A DNA stretch of 64,000 nucleotides, from contig JAYQTT010000003.1 in assembly GCA_038147495.1 (NCBI GenBank), forward strand, positions 124,001 through 188,000, written 5' to 3'. Under the pieces are notes generated by a model, which was not told the origin of the DNA, did not search any database, and worked only from the letters and a program-made list of their open reading frames with translations. Of this stretch, positions 34,625 to 43,568 are shown piece by piece (positions within the stretch are counted from its first letter, which is position 1; each line of letters begins with the position of its first letter). Position numbers and translations under genes: made by a program. Origin of the DNA: MED-G116 sp038147495. Its GTDB lineage: Bacteria > Pseudomonadota > Alphaproteobacteria > Puniceispirillales > Puniceispirillaceae.

Positions 34625-34990
34625 ATGCTTAACGCCGCAACCAATTTGGCTCAGCCCTCCTATTCGGCTCTTTTGCCGTCTGGATTGGGCGTTGGCATCT
34701 CAGGTTTCGATGCAAACATTGTGCCAAGCAACCGACAATCAGTCAGTGGTATAACATCGAAATCAGCCAGTGAAACACTCACGCGCGACTACGCTCGTCA
34801 TGCCCAACCCACTTTGATCACTCATCCAAGACAGGCTCCATCAAGTGTTTCGAGTGAGCAATTTCTCGCAGCGCGGAACCTGCTCTCTCCGGCTTTTCAG
34901 CACAATGTCATGGCGACACGGATTGCGCGCACGTCCAACTTGCATATTGAGGCACCTCGCTTTCGCGACCAAATAGACATCCTCGCGTAG
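34625..34990 (+). CDS. Hypothetical protein divergent from fliS
   Basis: A 121-residue soluble protein, Ser/Ala-rich, with no recognised domain. Codon usage looks coding, and the frame fills most of the gap between fliS and the hook-like gene. The ATG at 34625 has only AAGG immediately before it, so the start is uncertain; the frame is also open upstream. CCCGATAA at 34561-34568 resembles a sigma-28 -10 element. It may be a late flagellar gene, with low certainty. Confidence 0.42.
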   Translation: MLNAATNLAQPSYSALLPSGLGVGISGFDANIVPSNRQSVSGITSKSASETLTRDYARHAQPTLITHPRQAPSSVSSEQFLAARNLLSPAFQHNVMATRIARTSNLHIEAPRFRDQIDILA

Positions 34991-35123
34991 GCTACTGATG
35001 CCGTCAATTCTTGTCGACATCTGATTAGGTGTTGGCGTGACCTTTTAGACACAATCACCAGATCATCTGTAGGTCGCACTTACCCAATTAAAACTCTTAT
35101 GAAGAGACACCGTGTATAGTGTG

Positions 35124-37955
35124 TCATTTTACTTCAACGATCTTGTTGATGCCGTCGATGGATGCTTGAAGCGCCCGAGCATTTGCTTGATAGCGCATTT
35201 GGGCTTCTATCAAATCAGTGAGCATCTCCGACGCCTCAACGTTAGATGCTTCGATGGCGCCACTTGTAATTTTGCCACCATTTATCACTCCGTAGGATAA
35301 CAAGGCACTGGGGTCACGGAGGCTAAAGAGCCCATTACCTTTGGTTTCAAGGACGTTCATGTCTGTTACTCGCGCCACACCAACAACACCGTTTTGGACT
35401 TTGGCTCCACCCTCATAAATTGTCTCAACATTTCCGTCACTATCAACACTAATCGAGCCTAGAAGGTTTTGAGCCTCGTTTTCAGTCCGGGTGTTCAGTT
35501 GTAGTTCGGGTGAGATTGTCAACGGCGCACTTCTGCCGGGCAGGCCAAAGAGGCTCACACTCGTTTGTGCGTAAGGCGATTTACTGGTGGGATTTTGAAT
35601 AATGGAAAACTTTTGCATGACCTCAGCCACATCGGCAGATGTCACATCGTTTGGATAGACTGTTGCTGTTTCTGACTTCACGGAGAAATTTTGAAAAGAC
35701 TGTGTGGTTTGAGTTTCCCACGCCGGGACATCCGTGGCGATTTTAAGATTTGATAGGTGGAGCTCACGTGTGAAAGCCAGTGGCTCAGCAGCAGTTTTTA
35801 TGGTAATCCGCTCAATGAGATAATCTTGGCTCGGGTATGTTGGATTCGTATAGAAACCAGCTCTTATATAGAAGTCGACAGCACCAGTAGAAGAAAACCT
35901 CCCCTCCGCTGGCTGGATCGAGATACCATTGATAGTTCCGAAATATTCGTTCGGAACGACCTGGCGGTCATCAACGCCAGAGTGCTGGATCTCGTAGGTG
36001 TATGACTGTCCGCTTTCCGCATTAAACCGGTAAGTAGCGCCGCGGGAGAGGCTTCTGTCACTAGTGGCAAACCCGCCATGATAATCCCATTTTACTCTTA
36101 TCCCCTCCTCAACGAATTCTATTCTGTCATCATCAGCTGTTTCAGCTGTCGCATCACCGGCATCGGTCCAATTCGACGGGGCAAGACTTATGTCTTGTGT
36201 AAAACCCAAACCATCTAAATCAGAATTTTGGATGTAGGTGTTGGGCACAAAATTTATAGTGTAATTACCGTCAGATGGGACTGTCGCTGTGTAGCTGACT
36301 TTTCCGCCGCTGAAGTAACGCTGATCAGCAAGCTCTATCGTCTCACCAGTCTCAGAGTTTGATAGATATGCGAATAGATCCGTGGCCTCGTCAGCCGGGG
36401 CCGTGACGTCGAAGGATAGTCTTTGCCCAGCCGTCAATGCGTAAGTTTCGCCACTCGAGAATGCTGGGCCCCTCACTACCTTTTCTGTGAGCTCTTCATC
36501 TGACAAGCCCACGAGGTCCTGCACGTCAGTCGCACTAATTGTAAAATTTGTCGTCAGCGTCACCCCACCGTCACTATCCGCCACATTGCTGAGACTGACA
36601 GCTGCAGGCACATTGGCTGACGCGGTTGTGTCCAAGGAGTCAATCGATGTCGCTTGGCTGTTGCCCGAAGTCCAACCTGACGAAAAGTCAACTGTTTGAT
36701 ACTCAATATTTGTCTTCTCATTCCAGTCAAGGGCATAAGATCCTGCAACAAATACAACCTGGTAGGTGCCTGCCTCCTCAATTGTTGATTTGTAGCGGTT
36801 CCAATCATTGGAGCTTTGAGCAGTTTGATTTAAGAGCTCAATAGTTGCACCTGTCTGATTGTTTAGCAGGTAGGCAAATGCATCCGCCCGTCCATCGGAG
36901 GCGGCTTTCCAGTCGAAACTTACAGTGTCACCTGACTTCAGAGTGATTTCCTCACGACTAACCAGAGCTGGACCACGTATGACGGCATTTGCGACAGCTG
37001 CTGAGGTAGATGAGCTAAGGTTTAGAGATCCATCATCTCCCTGGATGACACTATAACTGCCTGTCGCTTCAGCCGTGTCTCCCACACCATTTGTTTTGTT
37101 GTCCAAGGGATAAAGGGAGTCTTCAGGTGTTGAAGCCTCTCCAGCAAGGTCTTGGCCAAGGCTTGTTTCGCCGAGTATTACCCTTTCCTCATAAACATCC
37201 CAATCAGTGAGCAAATTTGATAAATTTGTGGTCTCAACGTCGACACGCGTTCGTTTGGGTTCGAACGAAATGGTGGGCAAAATTTGGGGGCCTGAGTATG
37301 TCACTGACCCTAGGACCTCACTCTGATCGCCCAGCCCCCGATAGACCACATTATCCACCAGAGTAATCGTGCCAGCATCTGTGCTGACTGCCTCATCTTC
37401 CAACACTTCGAAACGGATATCCTTGGCAGTGGCCGGCCCATTCACACGCGCCGTAACACCGTTGTAGAGTGCCACCCCCGCTGCCTCATCGTCAGATAGG
37501 AGATCTATCGAATAGGAGTGGTTATAAGTGATTTCAGTTTGAAACGTATCAATTTCAATAAAATTTCCATTAACATCCAAGACACGTTGGCCAGCAGAGG
37601 TTGTTAGATAATTATCTGCACCAATAGTAAAAGTACCATTGCGGGTGTAGAGTACTTCACTTTGGCCGTTTGTTTCACTCTGAACAGCAAAAAAGCCGTC
37701 CCCTTCAATGGCCATGTCAAGCGGGCTAGCGGAGTTTACGACGGCGCCTTGACTGTTTACGCGCTGTACCGCTGTGGATAGCACGCCCCTCCCCACCTCG
37801 CCGGATGCCGCACGGGTAGAGTCTGTTGAGACCACTTCGCCATATGACATGCGCTGGTACTTGTAACCCGCAGTTTTTGCGTTAGCCAGGTTGTCTGAGA
37901 CACTGGAAATGATTTTTTGGTTTGCCACCAATCCACTGTAAGCAGTGTTAAACAT
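35124..37955 (-). CDS. Large flagellar hook/rod-family protein (FlgE/FlgF/FlgG type)
   Basis: A 943-residue axial-family protein. The N-terminal D0 motif (NTAYSGLVANQKIISSVSDN, then LANAKTAGYKY) and the C-terminal pattern LIEAQMRYQANARALQASID are intact. The centre holds two homologous beta-rich repeats (about 325-410 and 493-575), sharing RGPA, SFD, FAYL-N-TG-TIEL and G-Y-FV-Y. A normal hook protein is about 400 residues and FlgE is encoded separately here, so this is an additional hook, rod or junction protein. It has its own strong sigma-54 promoter. The start is MFNTAY at 37955; the longer frame reads through the leader. Confidence 0.85.
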   Translation of the reverse strand: MFNTAYSGLVANQKIISSVSDNLANAKTAGYKYQRMSYGEVVSTDSTRAASGEVGRGVLSTAVQRVNSQGAVVNSASPLDMAIEGDGFFAVQSETNGQSEVLYTRNGTFTIGADNYLTTSAGQRVLDVNGNFIEIDTFQTEITYNHSYSIDLLSDDEAAGVALYNGVTARVNGPATAKDIRFEVLEDEAVSTDAGTITLVDNVVYRGLGDQSEVLGSVTYSGPQILPTISFEPKRTRVDVETTNLSNLLTDWDVYEERVILGETSLGQDLAGEASTPEDSLYPLDNKTNGVGDTAEATGSYSVIQGDDGSLNLSSSTSAAVANAVIRGPALVSREEITLKSGDTVSFDWKAASDGRADAFAYLLNNQTGATIELLNQTAQSSNDWNRYKSTIEEAGTYQVVFVAGSYALDWNEKTNIEYQTVDFSSGWTSGNSQATSIDSLDTTASANVPAAVSLSNVADSDGGVTLTTNFTISATDVQDLVGLSDEELTEKVVRGPAFSSGETYALTAGQRLSFDVTAPADEATDLFAYLSNSETGETIELADQRYFSGGKVSYTATVPSDGNYTINFVPNTYIQNSDLDGLGFTQDISLAPSNWTDAGDATAETADDDRIEFVEEGIRVKWDYHGGFATSDRSLSRGATYRFNAESGQSYTYEIQHSGVDDRQVVPNEYFGTINGISIQPAEGRFSSTGAVDFYIRAGFYTNPTYPSQDYLIERITIKTAAEPLAFTRELHLSNLKIATDVPAWETQTTQSFQNFSVKSETATVYPNDVTSADVAEVMQKFSIIQNPTSKSPYAQTSVSLFGLPGRSAPLTISPELQLNTRTENEAQNLLGSISVDSDGNVETIYEGGAKVQNGVVGVARVTDMNVLETKGNGLFSLRDPSALLSYGVINGGKITSGAIEASNVEASEMLTDLIEAQMRYQANARALQASIDGINKIVEVK

Positions 37956-37998
37956 TGCATTATCCCAAACGCCAGACCGAAATAGATACAATTTGAGC

Positions 37999-38015
37999 AG
38001 CAAATATTGTGCCAA
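37999..38015 (-). promoter_or_regulatory. Sigma-54 promoter of the large hook-family gene
   Basis: TTGGCACAATATTTGCT is a near-perfect site (TTGGCAC, N5, TTGC). The predicted start near 37988 leaves about 33 bases to the ATG. Confidence 0.85.
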
Positions 38016-38175
38016 TCGGCAACAAAGTCACATGCTGACCCCGGCGAATGCTGGAATTGACGCAAATGCCCAACTGGCAAGCCACAAATAGTGGTTACAA
38101 TCAGTAGTCTTTTACTACTTTGTGGAGCTAAAACAGGTGACCCAGTTGAAACTGGGCTATACGGAAAAGAACCAG

Positions 38176-39894
38176 CTAGCTTCTCTCGAGATCAGTTACA
38201 CGGCTTTGCAGGGTCAGATACAGCTGGAAGAGATCGGCTTCAGTCACCACCCCCTCGAGGCGATTTCTGTCACGGTCAATGATCGGGATACTCTCTCCAA
38301 CAAAGGTACTTGCAACCTCAATCGCCTGTTGCAGGGACGCATCAGATTTGATTGAGACCGGCTCATTCAGCTTATGTGCCGCTACAGATCCTGTCTTGCC
38401 AATCAAATTATGCAATGTCACTTTGCCGACAAACGCCTCATCCTGCCCGACAAGATAGGCCTCTGTTGCCTCGGCACTCGTCATCGTGTCAATCGCCTCA
38501 GACACTGTGGTCTTGGGCTGCAGGCGGACGAAATCACCACTGGCGATGCTCAAGATTTGGGTTTCCATCATCTCGATATGACCGCGGCCCTGCGCCACAT
38601 CAATCCCGCGGTCAAGAAGCTGGCGGTCAAAGAAGGAATGACCAAAGACAAGATTTGATACCATCGTGGCGGTAACAATGCTCAGCATGGCGGCAAGCGC
38701 ATATTCATAGCTCATCGTCATTTCAAGGATAATCAAGACCCCCGCTACCGGCGCGCCAATGACCGCGGCTGCCACCGCAGCCATACCGCAAATGGCTAGG
38801 CCGGGTCCGGTAACCGCAAAACCCAACAGGGCAAACAGACGGCCGGCAACTGCGCCCGCTGTGACACCAACAAACATCGCTGGCGAGAACACTCCGCCAA
38901 ACATGCCAAAGCCAATACAAACCGCTGTCATCAAAAGTTTCAGGCACAACAGAATAAGCAGGTATATCTCTGAGAATTCGCCTTGCAACACTGCTAAAAC
39001 TGTCTCGCCGCCAAGACCAAGAATTTCCGGAACAAACATTCCAACAACACCAGTAACAATTGCCGCCGTAAAAACCAGCCGCGCTGGTGACCAGCCCGAC
39101 CCACCAGCAAATCGGGCGCTTGTGCGAAGTGCCTGCATGAAGAGGACGGCAAGCAGACCAAAGAATGGACCAGCTATAAGGGCAGCTGGCAGCAATTCAA
39201 TCAAATCAGGCCGCAGCCCGCCGATTACAAACAGTGGATCATTGCCAAAAATCCACTGGCTGATCCACGCCGCAGTGATACTGGAGACAGCAATCGGCGC
39301 GATGGCACGAAGCGAGAAATGCCGCAAAATCGCCTCATGCGCGAACACCACACCGGCAATCGGTGCGTTGAACCCGGCGGCGATCGCCCCAGCAACGCCA
39401 CACCCAATGAATATGTCCGTGGTGATATGTGATCCTGTGATCTGCCGGATCAGGCTACCCATCGTCGCACCAAAATGCACTAGAGGCCCATATTGGCCAA
39501 CCGAGGCACCACCACTTGCTGACACAAAGGCAGCAACCGTCGAACCAAAGCCAGCTTTCACATCAAGCTCATTGTCGGTGCGATGCGCCGCAAAGATACT
39601 GTCGGCTGGCCCATGCCAACGAGAGATGCCAAATATACGCCTGACGCCAAGGATGATTAAAGCGGCAAGCAAAAGGCCAAGCAGGGGCGCAGGCGATATA
39701 GCCATGCCGCCCAGTTCAATTGCCGGGAAATCAAAATCGGCCCGCAACCGGGACAGCCAGCGAACGCCAATAACAAATCCATTAGAAACCAGTGCCATGA
39801 CGAGGCCAAAACCAAGGCCCGTGGCGATGCCAACCAGCAAGGTCCGCATAATTTGCGTGACTCCGTCTTGTTGACCTTTCATGTCTGCAACCAT
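38176..39894 (-). CDS. ClC-family chloride channel/transporter with CBS domains, altered gating motif
   Basis: A 572-residue ClC protein: a membrane part of about ten or more spans (about 12-430) and two C-terminal CBS domains (about 445-565). The GGVFSPAMF motif (GxFxP) is intact. In the anion-path loop, where GREGP with the external gating glutamate is expected, the sequence is GASVGQYGPLVH, so Glu is replaced by Tyr. In ClC proteins lacking this Glu, proton coupling is lost or altered, so a channel-like or unusual exchanger mode is possible. ATG 39894 or 39882 could be used; neither has a strong ribosome site. Its link to the surrounding flagellar genes is unknown. Confidence 0.88.
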   Translation of the reverse strand: MVADMKGQQDGVTQIMRTLLVGIATGLGFGLVMALVSNGFVIGVRWLSRLRADFDFPAIELGGMAISPAPLLGLLLAALIILGVRRIFGISRWHGPADSIFAAHRTDNELDVKAGFGSTVAAFVSASGGASVGQYGPLVHFGATMGSLIRQITGSHITTDIFIGCGVAGAIAAGFNAPIAGVVFAHEAILRHFSLRAIAPIAVSSITAAWISQWIFGNDPLFVIGGLRPDLIELLPAALIAGPFFGLLAVLFMQALRTSARFAGGSGWSPARLVFTAAIVTGVVGMFVPEILGLGGETVLAVLQGEFSEIYLLILLCLKLLMTAVCIGFGMFGGVFSPAMFVGVTAGAVAGRLFALLGFAVTGPGLAICGMAAVAAAVIGAPVAGVLIILEMTMSYEYALAAMLSIVTATMVSNLVFGHSFFDRQLLDRGIDVAQGRGHIEMMETQILSIASGDFVRLQPKTTVSEAIDTMTSAEATEAYLVGQDEAFVGKVTLHNLIGKTGSVAAHKLNEPVSIKSDASLQQAIEVASTFVGESIPIIDRDRNRLEGVVTEADLFQLYLTLQSRVTDLERS

Positions 39895-40022
39895 TACACT
39901 TTACAATAAAAATAATAAAAACAATGTGTTATGAATCACTCGCAAAACCAAAACCGAACGATCTAGCCGTCCTGAACATCAGCGTAATGCGGGCGACGTA
40001 AATCTGCACGAAAAATCTGCCC

Positions 40023-40039
40023 TCGGCATAAATATTGCA
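40023..40039 (+). promoter_or_regulatory. Sigma-54 promoter of fliD
   Basis: TCGGCATAAATATTGCA has GG-N10-GC spacing and a perfect TTGCA at -12. The predicted start near 40050 leaves about 33 bases to ATG 40083. Confidence 0.75.
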
Positions 40040-40082
40040 AATCCATAGCCGTTATAAAGGTCGGTGGTTTTAGAGGCACAGA

Positions 40083-41696
40083 ATGGCTGAAGATTTTATC
40101 AAAACGCTGAACATTGGCTCAGGACTTGACACAAAATCAATTGTGGACAGCCTGGTAAGCAGTCAAAAAACCCCCAAAGAGACTGCGATTAAGTCACGCT
40201 TAGAAGATCGAAATGTGAAAATATCTTCATTTGGCCAAGTAACTGCTAGCGTAAAGAGCCTGGACAATACGCTCTCCAATGTTGACGGCTCTACTGGCCT
40301 GTCAGTATCAAACGCTGGGACAGCGATTAAAGCAACAATATCAGATGTGACTAAGGCAAACGAATTCAGCCATCAATTCGAAGTCACTCGCCTTGCAGCT
40401 GCGCATACTCTGGTATTCGATGGGTACAATAGTGCGAGTACAGCCCTTGGAGCTGGCTCTCTAGTTTTTGAGTTTGGAACTTGGCTGAATGGCACATTTA
40501 CAGCGGACGCTTCCTCCAGCAGTCAAACTGTAACAATTTCAGCTGGCTCCGATACTCTGGAAGACATTGTTGGGGACATTAATGACGCTGGCATAGGAGT
40601 CACTGCGAAGCTTGTAAAAACCGCAACTGGTAGCTATGCGATTTCGATACAGTCATCCACAGGTGTGGACAATGCCATGCGCATCACAGCAACCGAGACT
40701 TCTGTTGGGTCAGGTTTAGCCGGCCTCAACTATACGGTCCATTCGGATGACGCTAATGCGGTGAGCGGCTCTGACGCCCTATTCACCATAGATGGCGTGA
40801 CTGTTACTCGGGAGTCCAATACAGTGACTGATCTGATAGATGGGCTTACACTCGAGATCAACTCCACGACAAGTGCTGCAGAGAAAATTGAGGCGAGCTA
40901 CAACACATCCACTGCACTCTCCGCTCTCCAATCCATGGTAGATGGGCTAAATACGCTAATTTCAACATTGAAATCGGAAAGTAGAAGAAGCCAAACGGGG
41001 GTAGACGCTGGGCCATTGGCTGGCGACCCACTGGTCCGCTCAATTCTTGACCAACTCAGGGACTTTACCACTGAACCAATCACTGGGTTTGGCTCTGATG
41101 CGATATACTTCGCTGACTTTGGAGTTAAAACTAACCGCGACGGAACTCTAGCGATTGATCAGGACGATTTTGAGGACGCCTTCGAGGCAAACCCAACTAA
41201 CTTTGCAGCATTAGTATCAAGCAGGGTCACGAGTTCAAGTTCGATGGTATCTGGCACAGTTGTTGGGGACAATTACACGGCGGGCGCCTATAGCTTTGCA
41301 ATAAGTGGTGGCAGTGCGACTGTTGATGGAGCCGCCATGTCATTAGACGGTGGAAAATACCACATGACTTCAGGCAATGCCGAGGGCCTTAAAATCGAAA
41401 TTGACGGATCGGGCGCCGACTCCACTATCTACATGGGCCGAAGTCTTGTAGACCAGGTAAAGTCATTCACTGCATCCCTTTTAGCGAGCAGTAACGACAT
41501 CGACGATCGCATCTCACAGTACTCAGAGGATGTCAGCGAATATACCTTGCAACTCGTCACGCTTGACGAGCAGATGGAACGCACTCGGGAACGGTACCTG
41601 ATACAATTTGCCGAGATGGAGTCCGCTGTGGCAAGCTTCAAAAGAACTGGCGAGGCTCTGACAAACATGATGGAAGCTTGGAAAAATAACAAATAG
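40083..41696 (+). CDS. fliD: Flagellar filament cap protein FliD
   Basis: A 537-residue FliD (HAP2). The N-terminal coiled region with IGSGLDTKSIVDSLVSSQK and the C-terminal coiled coil (about 460-535, LVTLDEQMERTRERYLIQF) match the family; the centre (about 100-440) is the variable cap-leg part. It caps the growing filament and folds incoming flagellin. It is transcribed opposite to the hook-like and ClC genes from its own sigma-54 promoter. Confidence 0.93.
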   Translation: MAEDFIKTLNIGSGLDTKSIVDSLVSSQKTPKETAIKSRLEDRNVKISSFGQVTASVKSLDNTLSNVDGSTGLSVSNAGTAIKATISDVTKANEFSHQFEVTRLAAAHTLVFDGYNSASTALGAGSLVFEFGTWLNGTFTADASSSSQTVTISAGSDTLEDIVGDINDAGIGVTAKLVKTATGSYAISIQSSTGVDNAMRITATETSVGSGLAGLNYTVHSDDANAVSGSDALFTIDGVTVTRESNTVTDLIDGLTLEINSTTSAAEKIEASYNTSTALSALQSMVDGLNTLISTLKSESRRSQTGVDAGPLAGDPLVRSILDQLRDFTTEPITGFGSDAIYFADFGVKTNRDGTLAIDQDDFEDAFEANPTNFAALVSSRVTSSSSMVSGTVVGDNYTAGAYSFAISGGSATVDGAAMSLDGGKYHMTSGNAEGLKIEIDGSGADSTIYMGRSLVDQVKSFTASLLASSNDIDDRISQYSEDVSEYTLQLVTLDEQMERTRERYLIQFAEMESAVASFKRTGEALTNMMEAWKNNK

Positions 41697-41721
41697 ATTT
41701 AGCAACACCGGTATGGTTCGC

Positions 41722-41739
41722 TGGTCTCTTCAGAGACCA
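41722..41739. repeat. Hairpin between convergent fliD and the 161-aa gene
   Basis: TGGTCTC-TTCA-GAGACCA is a perfect 7-bp stem with tetraloop in the 61-base gap. No T-run lies on either side; it may serve as a weak bidirectional 3' end. Confidence 0.5.
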
Positions 41740-41757
41740 ATCAGCTCCGACTAAAAT

Positions 41758-42243
41758 TTAAAGCGCATCCAATATCGACACCTGCTCATTAGCTAGATCT
41801 GACAAAAACGGAATATTTTCATCGTCCTCCAATCGCCAACCTGCAGGCAAGTTTGGCGTTGCATTAGATCTCATTGCAAACACGTGTGCGCGAAAACTCT
41901 TCAGCATCAACTCGCCAGAATATTGCTTTTCCTTGACGGGATCCTCTATTGATCCAAACAGCGGCTTCATTTTTCTAGGCCGGTTTATCTGCTCAAAATA
42001 CAATCGAGCGTATATGTAGTTCTCTATAAGAACCACTGCCTGATCTCCCGCCTCTATTTCTGCCAGAAATTGTAGAAGGCCATTTGCAGCATCTGACAAT
42101 TCCTCACTTTTTACCTCATCATACCGCTCAGAAAGAGCTACAGAGTATTTGTTGGCGAAAGCCTCAACCCCCAACTCCGAACTTACAAATTCGGCAGCCA
42201 CTCTTGCAACCGCAATCTCGTAAATCCATCCAGGACAGTACAT
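41758..42243 (-). CDS. Hypothetical protein between fliD and flagellin genes
   Basis: A 161-residue soluble, mostly helical protein (Glu/Ala/Leu-rich helices up to about residue 110, then a less regular end LPAGWRLEDDENIPF). It is not FlaF or FlbT by inspection and has no membrane span. ATG 42243 has GAGGAG 14 bases upstream. Lying between the cap gene and the flagellins suggests a filament-related role (chaperone or flagellin modification partner), by position only. Confidence 0.65.
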   Translation of the reverse strand: MYCPGWIYEIAVARVAAEFVSSELGVEAFANKYSVALSERYDEVKSEELSDAANGLLQFLAEIEAGDQAVVLIENYIYARLYFEQINRPRKMKPLFGSIEDPVKEKQYSGELMLKSFRAHVFAMRSNATPNLPAGWRLEDDENIPFLSDLANEQVSILDAL

Positions 42244-42386
42244 CTTTAGCCACTCCTCAATCGCGACGAATGCGCGAATATAGCGCCCTTTTGGCGTTCT
42301 TCAAGCTCTATTAATACACAGAGGCCAACCACTTATCCAATCAGGATACCAGAAGATGCTTTTTTTATGAAATTTAAAAGATTCAC

Positions 42387-42412
42387 TAATCATTTTTTTC
42401 ATCGGTCGTTAA
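42387..42412 (+). promoter_or_regulatory. Possible sigma-28 promoter of flagellin 1
   Basis: TAATCATT, 10 bases, GTCGTTAA loosely fits TAAAGTTT-N11-GCCGATAA. It is conserved in the second copy and would place the start just before the leader hairpin. The match is imperfect; FlgM in the window implies that FliA exists. Confidence 0.35.
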
Positions 42413-42424
42413 CGGTTCTGAGAA

Positions 42425-42461
42425 TGGCCACAAGCCAAAAAATCATTGGCTAATTTGGCCA
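42425..42461 (+). promoter_or_regulatory. Nested leader hairpin of flagellin 1
   Basis: The stem AGCCAA/TTGGCT is enclosed by the self-complementary pair TGGCCA...TGGCCA. It ends 38 bases before ATG 42500 and recurs in copy 2. It could control stability or translation of flagellin mRNA, as 5' leaders do with FlbT in Caulobacter. Confidence 0.5.
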
Positions 42462-42499
42462 CAACAGCCGTCACAGATGGCACTAGACAGGAGATCAAA

Positions 42500-43330
42500 A
42501 TGGCACTTTCAGTTGCTACCAATGTTGGCGCAATGGCTGCGTCTGCAGCAGCCTCAAGCGTGAACAGAGACATGAACACCTCAATAGAGCGTCTGTCGAC
42601 TGGTTACCGCATCAATAGCGCATCAGACGATGTGGCAGGCGTATCAATTGCATCACGCCTGGAAGCGGACGCGATGGGGCTGAAGCAGGCCCTTCGCAAT
42701 GCATCAGACGCGCAGAACTTCCTTGACACGGCTGAGGGTGCGATGGAGGAAGTTAAGAACATCCTGCTCCGTATTCGGGAATTGGCTGTGCAGGGCTCGA
42801 ACGCGACAAACAGCGCCACTGATATTGGCTACATTGAAAATGAGATGACCGCTTTGGAAGCTGAGATTACAGCCATTGGCACAGACACCACATGGTCTGA
42901 TATCGAAATGCTGGGCGCAGATGCAGGAGCATTTCAATTCCAGGTTGGCACAAATGCAGCAGATGAAATTTCAATCACAACAACTGCATTGACCTTAGCC
43001 AATCTTAGCTTGGGTGCAGCGGCGGCACTATCGACGCCGGCTAATTCTGAGGCCGAGACATACATCACGACAGTTGACGCTGCCATCGAGACACTCAACG
43101 GATACCGGACTGCAATTGGCGAGGTCTCAAATCGTCTGAACCACACAATTGCAAACTTGAGCAACAATATGCGTAACGTGGCAGAAGGTCTTGGCCGCAT
43201 AAAAGACACCGACTTTGCAGAAGAGACAACAAACCTGACAAAAAATCAGATTTTGCAACAGGCAGCGACTGCAATGCTTGCTCAAGCCAATGCCTCAAAA
43301 CAAGGTGTGCTGAGCTTGCTGCAAGGCTAA
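42500..43330 (+). CDS. fliC: Flagellin (copy 1)
   Basis: A 276-residue flagellin. The D0/D1 N-terminal pattern (NRDMNTSIERLSTGYRINSA, DDVAGVSIASRLEADA) and C-terminal helix (NQILQQAATAMLAQANASKQ, ending VLSLLQG) are conserved, with only a very short variable centre (about 150-200), so the filament surface is minimal. ATG 42500 has CAGGAGAT upstream; an in-frame TTG at 42446 would add 18 residues in front of the normal N-terminus and is rejected. A strong terminator follows. The central segment reads LGAAAALSTPANSEAETY, differing from copy 2. Confidence 0.95.
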   Translation: MALSVATNVGAMAASAAASSVNRDMNTSIERLSTGYRINSASDDVAGVSIASRLEADAMGLKQALRNASDAQNFLDTAEGAMEEVKNILLRIRELAVQGSNATNSATDIGYIENEMTALEAEITAIGTDTTWSDIEMLGADAGAFQFQVGTNAADEISITTTALTLANLSLGAAAALSTPANSEAETYITTVDAAIETLNGYRTAIGEVSNRLNHTIANLSNNMRNVAEGLGRIKDTDFAEETTNLTKNQILQQAATAMLAQANASKQGVLSLLQG

Positions 43331-43369
43331 ATAATTAAGCCTGACAACCTCAGGAACAACTACAATTAG

Positions 43370-43399
43370 GGCCGCCACTATTTCTGTGGCGGCCTTTTT
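43370..43399 (+). terminator. Rho-independent terminator of flagellin 1
   Basis: GGCCGCCAC, a 7-base loop, GTGGCGGCC and then TTTTT, 40 bases after the stop codon. Confidence 0.9.
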
Positions 43400-43455
43400 G
43401 AAGGTGCTAAACTGAGCTACCTTTGATTTTTTTTTAAAAAAATTTAAAGATTCAC

Positions 43456-43481
43456 TAATCATTTTTTTCATCGGTCGTTAA
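43456..43481 (+). promoter_or_regulatory. Possible sigma-28 promoter of flagellin 2
   Basis: Same TAATCATT-N10-GTCGTTAA arrangement as before flagellin 1, within the duplicated leader. Imperfect match to consensus. Confidence 0.35.
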
Positions 43482-43493
43482 CGGTTCTGAGAA

Positions 43494-43530
43494 TGGCCAC
43501 AAGCCAAAAAATCATTGGCTCATTTGGCCA
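43494..43530 (+). promoter_or_regulatory. Nested leader hairpin of flagellin 2
   Basis: Identical paired bases to the copy 1 leader (TGGCCA, AGCCAA, TTGGCT, TGGCCA); the single difference (C for A after TTGGCT) is in an unpaired position. It ends 38 bases before ATG 43569. Confidence 0.5.
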
Positions 43531-43568
43531 CAACCGCCGTCACAGATGGCACTAGACAGGAGATCAAA

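Noticed and set aside
38141..38156. CCCAGTT/AACTGGG hairpin after the ClC gene as a terminator.
   Set aside because: The loop is only two bases and no T-run follows, so it is not called.
42291..42307. Sigma-54-like TTGGCGTTCTTCAAGCT upstream of flagellin 1.
   Set aside because: Spacing fits but the -12 reads CAAGC instead of TTGC, and it is absent before flagellin 2; a sigma-28 type is more likely.
42446..42499. In-frame TTG extension (18 residues) in front of flagellin 1, repeated before flagellin 2 at 43515.
   Set aside because: The extension would precede the conserved flagellin N-terminus, and a good ribosome site (CAGGAGAT) serves the ATG at 42500 and 43569. Its conservation is explained by duplication of the leader.
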